A stretch of 15,911 nucleotides of DNA. Origin: Paenisporosarcina sp049671445 (lineage in GTDB: Bacteria; Bacillota; Bacilli; Bacillales_A; Planococcaceae). How positions within the stretch are numbered: position 1 is the first letter of the stretch; every line of letters starts with the position of its first letter. The notes under the pieces are model-generated. The model was not told the origin of the DNA, did no database searches, and worked only from the letters and a program-made list of their open reading frames with translations. Below, in pieces: positions 1-7,307 of the stretch. The translations under genes and the position numbers were made by a program. The stretch spans positions 1 to 15,911 of the forward strand of contig NZ_JBATUX010000013.1 of NCBI RefSeq assembly GCF_049671445.1, written 5' to 3'.

Positions 1-73
1 CCTTTAAATAATGTATTTGACATGTTTAACTTCCTGACCTCTAAATTTTTAACCTACAGGATATTTTACCCTT

Positions 74-103
74 CGGACATGAAAACCACAAATAGTTTAT
101 AAT
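74..103 (+). promoter_or_regulatory. Possible sigma-A promoter of the ytfP-like gene
   Basis: A perfect TATAAT at 98-103 lies 30 bp before the start codon. The best -35 match is CGGACA at 74-79, 18 bp upstream of it. The -10 is convincing and the -35 only fair. A separate TTGACA at 17-22 has no good -10 at the right distance. The assignment rests on sequence match alone. Confidence 0.4.
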
Positions 104-132
104 AAAAGAAAAAAGAGAAAGTGTGTATATAA

Positions 133-1419
133 ATGTATGACGTGATTATTGTCGGAGGCGGTCCCTCTGGATTGATGGCTGCTATCGCTGCTGGAGAAAT
201 TGGAAAGAAAGTACTACTTTTAGAAAAAGGAAAAAAACTCGGGAAAAAATTAGCCATTTCAGGTGGCGGTCGCTGTAATGTTACAAATCGACTGACACAA
301 GAAGAAATCGTTAAACATATCCCGGGAAACGGTCGATTTTTATATAGTCCCTTCTCTGTTTTTAACAATGAAGATATTATTACCTTCTTTGAAGGTCTTG
401 GAGTTGAATTAAAAGAAGAAGATCATGGACGCATGTTCCCTGTCTCAAATCGTGCTCAAGACGTTGTGGATACGTTGATTCGTCAATTGGAAAAGCTACA
501 TGTAGATGTTCTCTTTGAACGACCAGTGGCTAAGGTTCTGATGAATGATGAAAAAATTCTAGGTGTAAAGTTGAAAAATGGTGAAGAATTATTGAGTAAA
601 TCAGTTGTTCTCGCTGTTGGTGGGAAGGCTGTTCCTCAAACTGGTTCAACTGGTGACGGTTACCCTTGGGCTGAGCGAGCTGGACATACGGTCACGACTT
701 TGTATCCAACTGAAGTCCCTTTATTATCAGATGAACAATTCATTCGATCAACAGAACTTCAAGGTTTGGCTCTACGTGATGTAGCTGTCTCTGTTTTAAA
801 CAAAAAAGGAAAAATCCTCGTCACTCATCAAATGGACATGTTATTCACTCATTTTGGCTTAAGCGGACCTGCGATTTTACGGTGTAGCCAATACGTCGTG
901 AAAGAACGCATGAAAAACGGCTCTAAGCCAGTAGATATGGTGATTAACTCCTTACCAAATGACAATGCAGAATCGGCTTTCCAAATGTTAGTTAAGATCA
1001 TGAAAGAAGATCCTAAAAAATCAGTGAAAAACGTTTGGAAAGGAATTGCACCCGAACGTTGGTTATTATTCTTACTTACTCGAGCGGGTATCGAGCCAAA
1101 TGAAATTGGTGCTAATTTATCCAATGAAAAAGTACGTGTATTAGCTGGATTATTAGTATCCTTTACGATGACAGTTAATGGAACGCAACCAATTGAAAAA
1201 GCCTTTGTAACTGGTGGCGGTGTTTCTGTAAAAGAAATAGAGCCAAAAACAATGGCTTCTAAGAAAAAAGCAGGCTTGTATTTCTGCGGAGAAATCTTAG
1301 ATATCCATGGTTATACAGGTGGTTATAATATAACTTCTGCACTTGTTACGGGTAAAATTGCCGGTATGAGCGCTGCACTACATGCTAAAACCATCCCTTA
1401 TGAACCAGTGGAGTATTGA
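133..1419 (+). CDS. ytfP: NAD(P)/FAD-dependent oxidoreductase, YtfP/HI0933 (BaiN-like) family
   Basis: The 428-aa product is a flavoprotein of the HI0933/YtfP family, a widespread group whose physiological substrate is not established. Residues 4-31 form the N-terminal Rossmann FAD-binding fold, with GGGPSG at about 8-13 and an acidic residue at the end of the second strand (LLLEKG). The family signature SGGGRCNVTN follows at about residues 44-53. The second half carries the usual conserved GYTGGYN segment near the C terminus, which closes the FAD site. Length is normal for the family, and it should be a soluble cytoplasmic enzyme. The ATG at 133 is the natural start, although the ribosome binding site (purine-rich, around 113-121) is poor. 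The gene stands alone, converging on the leuS-side small genes across a large hairpin. The family call is solid; any specific reaction would be a guess. Confidence 0.93.
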   Translation: MYDVIIVGGGPSGLMAAIAAGEIGKKVLLLEKGKKLGKKLAISGGGRCNVTNRLTQEEIVKHIPGNGRFLYSPFSVFNNEDIITFFEGLGVELKEEDHGRMFPVSNRAQDVVDTLIRQLEKLHVDVLFERPVAKVLMNDEKILGVKLKNGEELLSKSVVLAVGGKAVPQTGSTGDGYPWAERAGHTVTTLYPTEVPLLSDEQFIRSTELQGLALRDVAVSVLNKKGKILVTHQMDMLFTHFGLSGPAILRCSQYVVKERMKNGSKPVDMVINSLPNDNAESAFQMLVKIMKEDPKKSVKNVWKGIAPERWLLFLLTRAGIEPNEIGANLSNEKVRVLAGLLVSFTMTVNGTQPIEKAFVTGGGVSVKEIEPKTMASKKKAGLYFCGEILDIHGYTGGYNITSALVTGKIAGMSAALHAKTIPYEPVEY

Positions 1420-1471
1420 TTAAACATTTGTCAGTGCGTCTGGTTTGCTTTGTTACTTTATAATCTAGAAA

Positions 1472-1512
1472 GGAAAGGAGCGAAGTGACTTTTTGTCACT
1501 TCGCTCCTTTCC
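1472..1512. terminator. Strong hairpin between convergent transcripts, probable terminator
   Basis: There is a perfect 18-bp stem: 1472-1489 pairs with 1495-1512, and the loop is five T. On the plus strand the stem is followed by ACTTAATAATGG, a poor U-tract. On the minus strand it is followed by TTTCTAGATTATAAAG, which is slightly better. It lies 53 bp after the ytfP-like stop and at the end of the minus-strand small ORFs, so a bidirectional terminator is the simplest reading. The stop codon of the putative 34-aa ORF lies inside the stem. Confidence 0.65.
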
Positions 1513-1600
1513 ACTTAATAATGGTTACTTTTGGTCCATAAAAGAGCCCAAACAGATTAACTATTGCCCAAAATAGAATACCTGTCTTCAGACATTCCAC
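1496..1600 (-). CDS. Putative 34-aa membrane microprotein (doubtful)
   Basis: A GTG-initiated reading frame of 35 codons ends in TGA inside the large hairpin at 1472-1512. Its product would have one hydrophobic segment at about residues 7-21 (ILFWAIVNLFGLF) and a basic tail ending KWKGAK. Such a segment is typical of small membrane proteins. An in-frame TAA directly precedes the GTG. The nearest Shine-Dalgarno-like stretch (AAAGG) is only about three bases upstream, too close to be good. It could also be the remnant of a longer gene. I do not recognise the sequence, and only its hydrophobic pattern and its place before a hairpin support it. Confidence 0.22.
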   Translation of the reverse strand: MECLKTGILFWAIVNLFGLFYGPKVTIIKWKGAK

Positions 1601-1694
1601 TTACCTTTAATATTTCTTTGAGATGTTGATAAATTATTTGCCTCGATTCGATTAGAGATTACAATTAAGAAATTGTTTATCCTAAATTAATCAT

Positions 1695-1847
1695 TTAATT
1701 TTCATCTTCTTTTAAAAATCTATGTAACAACATGGCTAATACAATAGCACCCCATACGACAACTGCAACTAAATCCATCATGAAAGACTCATTATCCTCT
1801 CCAAATATATCTTGTAATTCATTTGAAGACAGCTTGTACATCGTCAT
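1695..1847 (-). CDS. Small single-span membrane protein, 50 aa, unknown function
   Basis: This is a 51-codon ORF starting ATG ACG ATG. The N-terminal half is polar and acidic (KLSSNELQDIFGEDNES). A clear hydrophobic helix follows at about residues 25-42 (DLVAVVVWGAIVLAMLL), with a short charged tail ending KEDEN. The layout is that of a bitopic membrane protein. A TAA lies three codons upstream in the same frame, so the protein cannot be longer. The ribosome binding site is weak, since the nearest purine block (GGGGA) is about 20 bases away. It lies 74 bp downstream, in the minus direction, of the terminator that ends the leuS transcript, so it would need its own promoter or readthrough. The plus-strand ORF over the same place (1732-1923) looks like its shadow. 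I do not recognise the family. Confidence 0.5.
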   Translation of the reverse strand: MTMYKLSSNELQDIFGEDNESFMMDLVAVVVWGAIVLAMLLHRFLKEDEN

Positions 1848-1921
1848 ATATTTTTATTCAGTCTTTTATTTCCCCTGTTCCAATTCAAAATCGCAGTATG
1901 AAACTGGAATTGCCTTAATAT

Positions 1922-1961
1922 AAATAAGCGAGAGAAGGCATAGGCCTCCTCTCGCTTATTT
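1922..1961 (-). terminator. Intrinsic terminator of the leuS transcript
   Basis: A 13-bp perfect outer stem pairs 1922-1934 with 1949-1961. An inner 4-bp stem (1936-1939 with 1944-1947) caps it with an ATAG loop. On the minus strand the second arm ends in TTATTT and runs into TATATTAAGG, which gives a U-rich tail. It lies 92 bp after the stop of the 55-aa gene that follows leuS. The plus-strand side also ends in TTATTT, so it may act in both directions. Confidence 0.75.
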
Positions 1962-2053
1962 GGTTCTCTAGTGTATGTGACAACACCAGAAACTTGCTTG
2001 GTCGCTAAAACTGCCCTAAATTGAATCGCTACCCAAATTAATGATGGAAAATG

Positions 2054-2221
2054 TTATCCTGCAAAATATAAGGCAATCGCGAATGAGATGACTGAAATAA
2101 TAAATACACTAACCGCCATTCGCTTATTAGGTCTTGATATTTGTGGGTGACGTAAAATCGTAAATAACTTCCAAGAAAATGCGACTAAAATTAGTAGAAC
2201 GACTATATATATCGGTTCCAT
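2054..2221 (-). CDS. Small two-span membrane protein, 55 aa, coupled to leuS
   Basis: A 56-codon ORF begins with an ATG that shares one base with the leuS stop codon (TAATG). Such an overlap normally means translational coupling. The product has two hydrophobic helices at about residues 4-19 and 36-53, joined by a basic loop (LRHPQISRPNKR) that would sit in the cytoplasm by the positive-inside rule. It ends YFAG. There is no separate promoter, and a terminator follows 92 bp later, so it is the last gene of the leuS transcription unit and would fall under the leucine T-box. I do not recognise the family and infer no function. Its overlap with leuS, clean hydrophobic pattern and placement before a terminator make it a credible gene. 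Confidence 0.7.
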   Translation of the reverse strand: MEPIYIVVLLILVAFSWKLFTILRHPQISRPNKRMAVSVFIISVISFAIALYFAG

Positions 2222-4635
2222 TAGCCGACCACGATATTTACTAATTTACCTGGAATGGCAATTACTTTTTTAATGTCTTTACCTTCAAGAAGTTCAATAA
2301 CACGCGAATCTGCAAGTACAGCTTTTTCTAACTCATCTTTAGTGAAATCTTTACTCACTACCATTTTAGTCCGAACTTTTCCATTGAACTGGATAGCCAT
2401 TTCAATTTCATTTTCTACTAATTTAGATTCATCAAAAGTTGGCCATTCCACATAAGAAATGGTTTCTGTTCCGCCAAGTTTTTCCCACAACTCTTCAGCC
2501 AAATGTGGTGCGATTGGGGCAAGGAGTTGAACAAATCCTTTTGCATATTCAACCGGAACTTGTGGTGCTTTATATGCTTCATTGATGAAGACCATCATTT
2601 GTGAAATCGCTGTGTTGAAACGAATGCCTTCATAGTCTTCTGTCACTTTTTTCACAGTTTGATGATACACTTTTTCAAGCTTGCCATCGTTTGAAGGAAC
2701 AATTTTACTGCTAACTGTACCGTCTTCATTCATAAACAAGCGCCAAATACGATCCAAGAATCGGCGAGCTCCATCTAGACCATTTTCTGACCATGCGATT
2801 GATGCATCCAGTGGTCCCATGAACATTTCGTATAAACGAAGTGTATCGGCTCCGTGGCTTTCTACGATGTCATCAGGATTTACAACATTCCCTTTAGACT
2901 TAGACATTTTTTCATTATTTTCTCCCAAGATCATGCCTTGGTTAAATAATTTTTGGAATGGTTCTTTTGTTGGAACAACCCCAATGTCATACAATACTTT
3001 GTGCCAGAAACGCGCATACAACAAATGTAGAACTGCGTGCTCTGCTCCACCAATATAAATATCAACTGGTAACCAACGTTTGATTAATTCCGGATCAGCA
3101 ATTGCTTGATCGTTATTTGGATCGATGTATCGAAGATAATACCAACAACTACCTGCCCAGTTTGGCATTGTATTCGTTTCACGACGACCTTTCATGCCAG
3201 TTTTCGGATCTACAACACTAACCCATTCTTCAATTTTCGCTAGTGGTGATTCTCCTGTTCCGCTTGGTTTAATATCTGTAGCTGTCGGCAAAATTAATGG
3301 CAATTCAGACTCATCAATTGCCGTAATCGTTCCATCTTCCCAGTGAATAACCGGAATTGGTTCTCCCCAGTAACGTTGACGGCTAAATAGCCAATCACGA
3401 AGACGATATGTTACTTTCTTTTCTCCTGTTCCGTTTTCTTCAAACCACTTAATCGCTTTTTCTATCGCTTGAATTTTATCTAGTCCATTTAAAAAATCTG
3501 AGTTAATATGCTTGCCTTCACCTGCGTAAGCTTCTTTTTCAATATTTCCGCCTTCAACTACTTCGACAATTGGAAGGTCGAATTGTTTCGCAAATTCATA
3601 GTCACGATCATCATGAGCAGGAACTGCCATAATTGCTCCAGTGCCATAAGTAGCCAAAACATAATCAGCAATCCAAATTGGCATTTTTTCGCCACTTACT
3701 GGATTTATTGCATATGCACCTGTAAATACTCCCGTTTTAGATTTCGCAAGATCTGTACGTTCCAAATCACTTTTCAACTTCACTGACTCGATATAGCTTG
3801 CGACTTCTTGACGTTTATCTTCAGATGTCAGTTCATTTACTAAAGGATGTTCTGGAGCTAATACTGCATACGTTGCGCCAAAGATCGTGTCAGGACGTGT
3901 TGTGAAGGCTTTAAACGAATGTTCAGTGCCTTCCACTTTGAAAGTAAGTTGTGCTCCTTCTGAACGACCAACCCAGTTACGTTGCATGTCTTTAATGCTT
4001 TCTGGCCAATCCAAGTCATCCAAATCTTCAATTAAACGATCCGCATATGCTGTAATTTTAAGCATCCATTGCTTCATTGGACGTCGTTCAACAGGATGTC
4101 CGCCACGTTCAGATTTACCATCTATGACTTCTTCGTTTGCAAGAACTGTTCCAAGCGCAGGGCACCAGTTAACAGCCACTTCATCCACATATGCTAACCC
4201 TTTTTTATGAAGTTGTAAGAAAATCCATTGTGTCCATTTGTAATAAGATGGATCGGTTGTATTGATTTCGCGTTCCCAATCATAGGAAAAACCAAGTTCT
4301 TGAATTTGACGTTTAAAGGTTGCAATATTTTTAGCAGTAAATTCTGCTGGATCGTTTCCTGTGTCTAGTGCATATTGTTCTGCTGGTAATCCGAATGCGT
4401 CCCACCCCATTGGATGTAAAACATTGTATCCTTGCATCCGCTTAAAACGGCTTAAAATATCAGTAGCTGTGTAACCTTCAGGATGACCTACATGTAACCC
4501 TGCCCCCGATGGGAATGGAAACATATCAAGTGCGTAGAACTTTGGTTTAGTTGAGTCTTCTCCTGTTTTAAATGTTTTGTTTAGTTCCCAGTGTGCTTGC
4601 CATTTCTTTTCGATTTGTTGATGATTGAAATTCAT
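2221..4635 (-). CDS. leuS: Leucyl-tRNA synthetase
   Basis: LeuRS charges tRNA-Leu with leucine using ATP, in the cytoplasm. The 804-aa length is normal for the bacterial enzyme. The class I HIGH signature appears as HVGH at residues 48-51, and KMSKS lies at about residue 575 within EKMSKSKGN. Between them sits the CP1 editing domain, with the threonine-rich TTRPDTIFGATY motif and the AHDDRD segment that hydrolyses mischarged amino acids. The WYYLRYIDP and GGAEHAVLHLLYARFWHK segments are typical of bacterial LeuRS. The anticodon-binding helical domain and a C-terminal domain ending in NIVVG complete it. The ATG at 4635 has a strong GAGGAGG site 8-14 bases upstream. Expression is controlled by the T-box leader just upstream. 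A small membrane-protein gene overlaps its stop codon. Confidence 0.99.
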   Translation of the reverse strand: MNFNHQQIEKKWQAHWELNKTFKTGEDSTKPKFYALDMFPFPSGAGLHVGHPEGYTATDILSRFKRMQGYNVLHPMGWDAFGLPAEQYALDTGNDPAEFTAKNIATFKRQIQELGFSYDWEREINTTDPSYYKWTQWIFLQLHKKGLAYVDEVAVNWCPALGTVLANEEVIDGKSERGGHPVERRPMKQWMLKITAYADRLIEDLDDLDWPESIKDMQRNWVGRSEGAQLTFKVEGTEHSFKAFTTRPDTIFGATYAVLAPEHPLVNELTSEDKRQEVASYIESVKLKSDLERTDLAKSKTGVFTGAYAINPVSGEKMPIWIADYVLATYGTGAIMAVPAHDDRDYEFAKQFDLPIVEVVEGGNIEKEAYAGEGKHINSDFLNGLDKIQAIEKAIKWFEENGTGEKKVTYRLRDWLFSRQRYWGEPIPVIHWEDGTITAIDESELPLILPTATDIKPSGTGESPLAKIEEWVSVVDPKTGMKGRRETNTMPNWAGSCWYYLRYIDPNNDQAIADPELIKRWLPVDIYIGGAEHAVLHLLYARFWHKVLYDIGVVPTKEPFQKLFNQGMILGENNEKMSKSKGNVVNPDDIVESHGADTLRLYEMFMGPLDASIAWSENGLDGARRFLDRIWRLFMNEDGTVSSKIVPSNDGKLEKVYHQTVKKVTEDYEGIRFNTAISQMMVFINEAYKAPQVPVEYAKGFVQLLAPIAPHLAEELWEKLGGTETISYVEWPTFDESKLVENEIEMAIQFNGKVRTKMVVSKDFTKDELEKAVLADSRVIELLEGKDIKKVIAIPGKLVNIVVG

Positions 4636-4745
4636 GTTTTTTCCTCCTCTTGATAAGAAAAACTATTGCTAGCTTCCACATGTTGTAAGCTAATGCTTTC
4701 CTTATACTGTCCATCGATTGTTATTTTTCCTGATCAGAGCAATAA

Positions 4746-4999
4746 AAAAAACTCTCGTCCATTAGTCAAAAGACTAAGGGACGAGAGTTTACTATTTGCT
4801 CCCGCGGTACCACCCAAATTAGCAATATAAATTGCTCAACTTGTTTCCTTAACGCGGAAAAACGGCACCGGTTACTACTACTTCACCATTGCAGACTCCA
4901 AGGCGAGTTCGATAAGTTGTGTTACCGACTTGCACCATCCGTCGGCTCTCTACAAACACAAGATTATGTACTAATCCTTTTCACAGTCTTACACTATTA
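4746..4999 (-). promoter_or_regulatory. Leucine-specific T-box leader of leuS
   Basis: The leader RNA senses uncharged tRNA-Leu and allows read-through into leuS when leucine is short. The T-box sequence GGGTGGTACCGCGG is at 4802-4815 on the minus strand. The specifier loop reads GAACTCGCC, placing a CTC leucine codon at 4905-4907. Stem I flanks it with the usual conserved segments. The intrinsic terminator is obvious: 4749-4760 pairs with 4779-4790, an upper stem (4762-4767 with 4772-4777) extends it, and a run of T follows on the minus strand. The antiterminator would form from the T-box region and the terminator 5' arm. The 5' end is placed from the predicted promoter, so it is accurate only to a few bases. 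Confidence 0.96.
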
Positions 5000-5005
5000 T
5001 TTTTC

Positions 5006-5034
5006 ATTGTAATCGAAGTATTCAAAAAGCACAA
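5006..5034 (-). promoter_or_regulatory. Probable sigma-A promoter of the leuS T-box transcript
   Basis: On the minus strand a TACAAT -10 (5006-5011) follows a weak TTGTGC -35 (5029-5034) with a 17-bp spacer. Transcription would begin near 4999, giving a leader of about 250 bases before the terminator, normal for a T-box. It lies immediately after the stop of the bdh gene, and I see no terminator between the two. Confidence 0.55.
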
Positions 5035-5037
5035 GAT

Positions 5038-5805
5038 TTATTGAACGGTATATCCACCATCAAGTACAACCGCTTGACCAGTCATCCCTTTTGCAGATTC
5101 ACTTGATAAGAACATTGCTAAATCTGCAATCTCTTTTACATCAAGTAAACGTTTTTGAGGAACTAGCGGATAAATTACTTCTTCTAGCACAGATTCTAAT
5201 GGTACTTTACGCGTTGTTGCTAAATCTTGTAGCTGGTTACGCACAAGTGGCGTATCCACATAACCTGGGCAAATTGCATTTACAGTTATTCCATCCGCTG
5301 CTGTCTCAAGTGCTGCAACTTTAGTTAAACCGATTACTCCATGTTTAGCAGAGTTATATGCTGCTTTGCCTGCAAATCCTACTAATCCATTGATAGAAGC
5401 CATGTTGATAATACGGCCAAAACCTTGTTTGCGCATATGTGGCAATACATTTTTCGTGGCGATAAATGGAGCTGTTAACATGATTTTTACTAATAGTTCA
5501 AAACGTGCCGTTGGGAAATCTTCCAACATTGCTACATGCTGCATACCGGCATTATTGATTAAAATATCTAGTTTACCAAAATGGTTGATTGTCTCTTCAA
5601 TTGATTGTTCAATATCGGTTTCAACTGTTACATCACATTTTAAGCCAATTGCATTTGAGCCAAGTGAAGCAGCTGCTTCTTTTACCTTTTCTTCATTTAA
5701 ATCGGTTAATACTACTTTTGCTCCTGCTTGTGCAAATTCGCGAGCGATTTCAAAACCAATTCCTTGAGCTGCACCTGTAATAAATAGAACTTTATCTTTT
5801 ACCAT
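5038..5805 (-). CDS. bdhA: 3-hydroxybutyrate dehydrogenase (short-chain dehydrogenase)
   Basis: The enzyme interconverts D-3-hydroxybutyrate and acetoacetate with NAD. It is a 255-aa classical SDR. The cofactor motif TGAAQGIG is at residues 10-17, NNAG at 84-87, and the catalytic Ser137, Tyr150 and Lys154 are all present (YNSAK). Asp35 at the end of strand two favours NAD over NADP. The PGYVDTPLVRNQ segment is typical of bacterial 3-HBDH. The frame can be extended to an ATG at 5820, but the GGAGGG ribosome binding site lies over those codons, so the start at 5805 is right. The neighbours (scoAB, GntP permease) make 3-hydroxybutyrate the likely substrate. A terminator separates the gene from the permease, so it may be transcribed partly on its own. 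The B. subtilis counterpart is YxjF. Other SDR substrates remain possible. Confidence 0.88.
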   Translation of the reverse strand: MVKDKVLFITGAAQGIGFEIAREFAQAGAKVVLTDLNEEKVKEAAASLGSNAIGLKCDVTVETDIEQSIEETINHFGKLDILINNAGMQHVAMLEDFPTARFELLVKIMLTAPFIATKNVLPHMRKQGFGRIINMASINGLVGFAGKAAYNSAKHGVIGLTKVAALETAADGITVNAICPGYVDTPLVRNQLQDLATTRKVPLESVLEEVIYPLVPQKRLLDVKEIADLAMFLSSESAKGMTGQAVVLDGGYTVQ

Positions 5806-5867
5806 TATATGTCCCTCCATCGAAAAATACCGTTTGCGCCCACTTTGGGGGAAGCTGATAATTTCTT

Positions 5868-5897
5868 ATATTATTATTGTTTCTCCATGTAAGTTAA
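5868..5897 (-). promoter_or_regulatory. Possible bdhA promoter
   Basis: On the minus strand TTAACT (5892-5897) and TAATAT (5868-5873) are separated by 18 bp, just after the terminator that follows the permease gene. The match is mediocre, but a promoter is expected here because the terminator would otherwise isolate bdhA. None of the 14-bp operator-like sites seen before scoA occurs here. Confidence 0.3.
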
Positions 5898-5898
5898 G

Positions 5899-5926
5899 AA
5901 AAAAATCAGCCGCACTAGGCGGCTGA
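5899..5926 (-). terminator. Intrinsic terminator after the permease gene
   Basis: An 8-bp GC-rich stem (5906-5913 with 5919-5926, TCAGCCGC/GCGGCTGA) with a five-base loop is followed on the minus strand by seven T (5899-5905). It starts only seven bases after the permease stop codon. It splits the cluster into scoA-scoB-permease and bdhA, and may allow partial read-through. Confidence 0.85.
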
Positions 5927-5932
5927 ATCATT

Positions 5933-7273
5933 TTAATTAAGTCCAAAACCAAATGAGAATAATACTATTGCGATGATTACACCAATGACTGGCGTTACAA
6001 CTGTTGTAGCAGCTACAGCCCAGTAAGCTGCGCTATATTTTTCTCCACAGATGGAGTGGATCGTTGTTACAACATAGCCATTGTGTGGAAGTGAATCAAG
6101 AGCTCCAGACGAAATAGCCACAACACGGTGTAAAGCTTCAGGGTTAACACCGGCATCCATATAACCTGGCGCTAATAATGGTAAAGCAATTGCTTGCCCT
6201 CCAGAAGCTGAACCAGTCATACCTGCGATTACAGATACTGCTACAGCCGCTCCGATTAATGGAGAACCTGGAATGTTTGTCATTGCATCAACTGCTACCT
6301 GAAACGCAGGTACAGATTTTGCAACTCCACCGAAACCTACTACTGCAGCCGTGTTACCAATCGCGATAATCGCACCGATCGTACCTGCAGAAACTGCTTC
6401 CCAAGGAGCTTTAAAGTATTTCCAACTAACGATAAACGTTGCAATTATTCCACCAAGTAATGCCACAATTAATGCAGATTGCTTTAATGAATCATGGAAG
6501 ATGAATGAAATAATAAGAACAACTAATAAAGGAATCATGGCTAAGAAAGGATTTGGCAACGGACGGTTAACATCAAATGTTGGATCTGTTTCGCGACTTT
6601 CGAAACGCTCACCTTTGTTAACTGCTTTGTTAATAATTTTCTTCAACCACCAGTAACCGAAAACTGCCATGAAAGCAGCTACAATTAAACTTACTTCCCA
6701 ACCAGCAAACTGATTTGTCCCTAAGAATGGAATTGGAATCCAGTTTTGAATTTCTGGAGAACCTGCAGAAGTCATCGTGAATGTTACTGAACCAAGTGCT
6801 AATGTCGCTGGAATAAAACGACGTGGTAAATCTGCTTGTTTAAATAAAGAAATAGCCATTGGATATACAGAGAATGCTACGACGAACAAACTTACACCAC
6901 CGTATGTAAGAACAGCACAAGCAAGTACAAGTGCAAGTACAGCAAACTTCATACCTAATTTAGCAACAAACCATTTGGCAACTGAATCAGCAGCACCGCT
7001 GTCTTCCATTACTTTCCCAAAAACAGCTCCAAGTAAGAACATCAAGTACCAAGCTAAAATGAATGATGTAAAACCTGTCATATAACTTGTAACAAAGTTT
7101 GCTGCTCCTTCTTCAACTAACTGTGGAAATAATGGCAGACCACTCATAACTGCAACAAATAATGCAGAAATAGGACCTCCGATTAAAATGTTAACACCCT
7201 TCAGTGTTAAAGCGATTAGTAAAGCCAGTCCACCAATAAGACCGATCATACTTAATACAATACTAGTATCCAT
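5933..7273 (-). CDS. GntP-family permease, likely 3-hydroxybutyrate/ketone-body importer
   Basis: This is a 446-aa polytopic membrane protein with roughly a dozen hydrophobic segments across its whole length, resembling the GntP/gluconate:H+ symporter family. The features seen are a GPISALFVA segment after the first helices, a central charged loop at about residues 215-240 (KAVNKGERFESRETDP), and a conserved late GMTGSASGGQAIALPLL stretch. The segment ALDSLPHNGYVVTTI after it is typical of the YxjC-like branch associated with 3-hydroxybutyrate genes. It starts 34 bp after scoB, with GGGGGAA as the ribosome binding site, and a terminator follows at once, so it is the third gene of the scoA operon. 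The substrate is inferred only from the neighbours; 3-hydroxybutyrate or acetoacetate uptake fits best. Gluconate use is unlikely because no gluconate kinase is nearby. Confidence 0.87.
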   Translation of the reverse strand: MDTSIVLSMIGLIGGLALLIALTLKGVNILIGGPISALFVAVMSGLPLFPQLVEEGAANFVTSYMTGFTSFILAWYLMFLLGAVFGKVMEDSGAADSVAKWFVAKLGMKFAVLALVLACAVLTYGGVSLFVVAFSVYPMAISLFKQADLPRRFIPATLALGSVTFTMTSAGSPEIQNWIPIPFLGTNQFAGWEVSLIVAAFMAVFGYWWLKKIINKAVNKGERFESRETDPTFDVNRPLPNPFLAMIPLLVVLIISFIFHDSLKQSALIVALLGGIIATFIVSWKYFKAPWEAVSAGTIGAIIAIGNTAAVVGFGGVAKSVPAFQVAVDAMTNIPGSPLIGAAVAVSVIAGMTGSASGGQAIALPLLAPGYMDAGVNPEALHRVVAISSGALDSLPHNGYVVTTIHSICGEKYSAAYWAVAATTVVTPVIGVIIAIVLFSFGFGLN

Positions 7274-7307
7274 GAATAAATTTCCCCCGAAATTTTATTT
7301 AGACGTT

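Noticed and set aside
17..22. TTGACA as the -35 of the ytfP-like gene
   Set aside because: No acceptable -10 lies 16-18 bp downstream; the perfect TATAAT at 98 is too far away.
1732..1923. 63-aa plus-strand ORF in the ytfP-leuS gap
   Set aside because: It is antisense to the 50-aa minus-strand membrane ORF and has no ribosome binding site or hydrophobic plan; it looks like a shadow.
5821..5840. Possible cre site before bdhA (CGCAAACGGTATT on the minus strand)
   Set aside because: There are two mismatches in conserved positions and little dyad symmetry, far weaker than the site before scoA.
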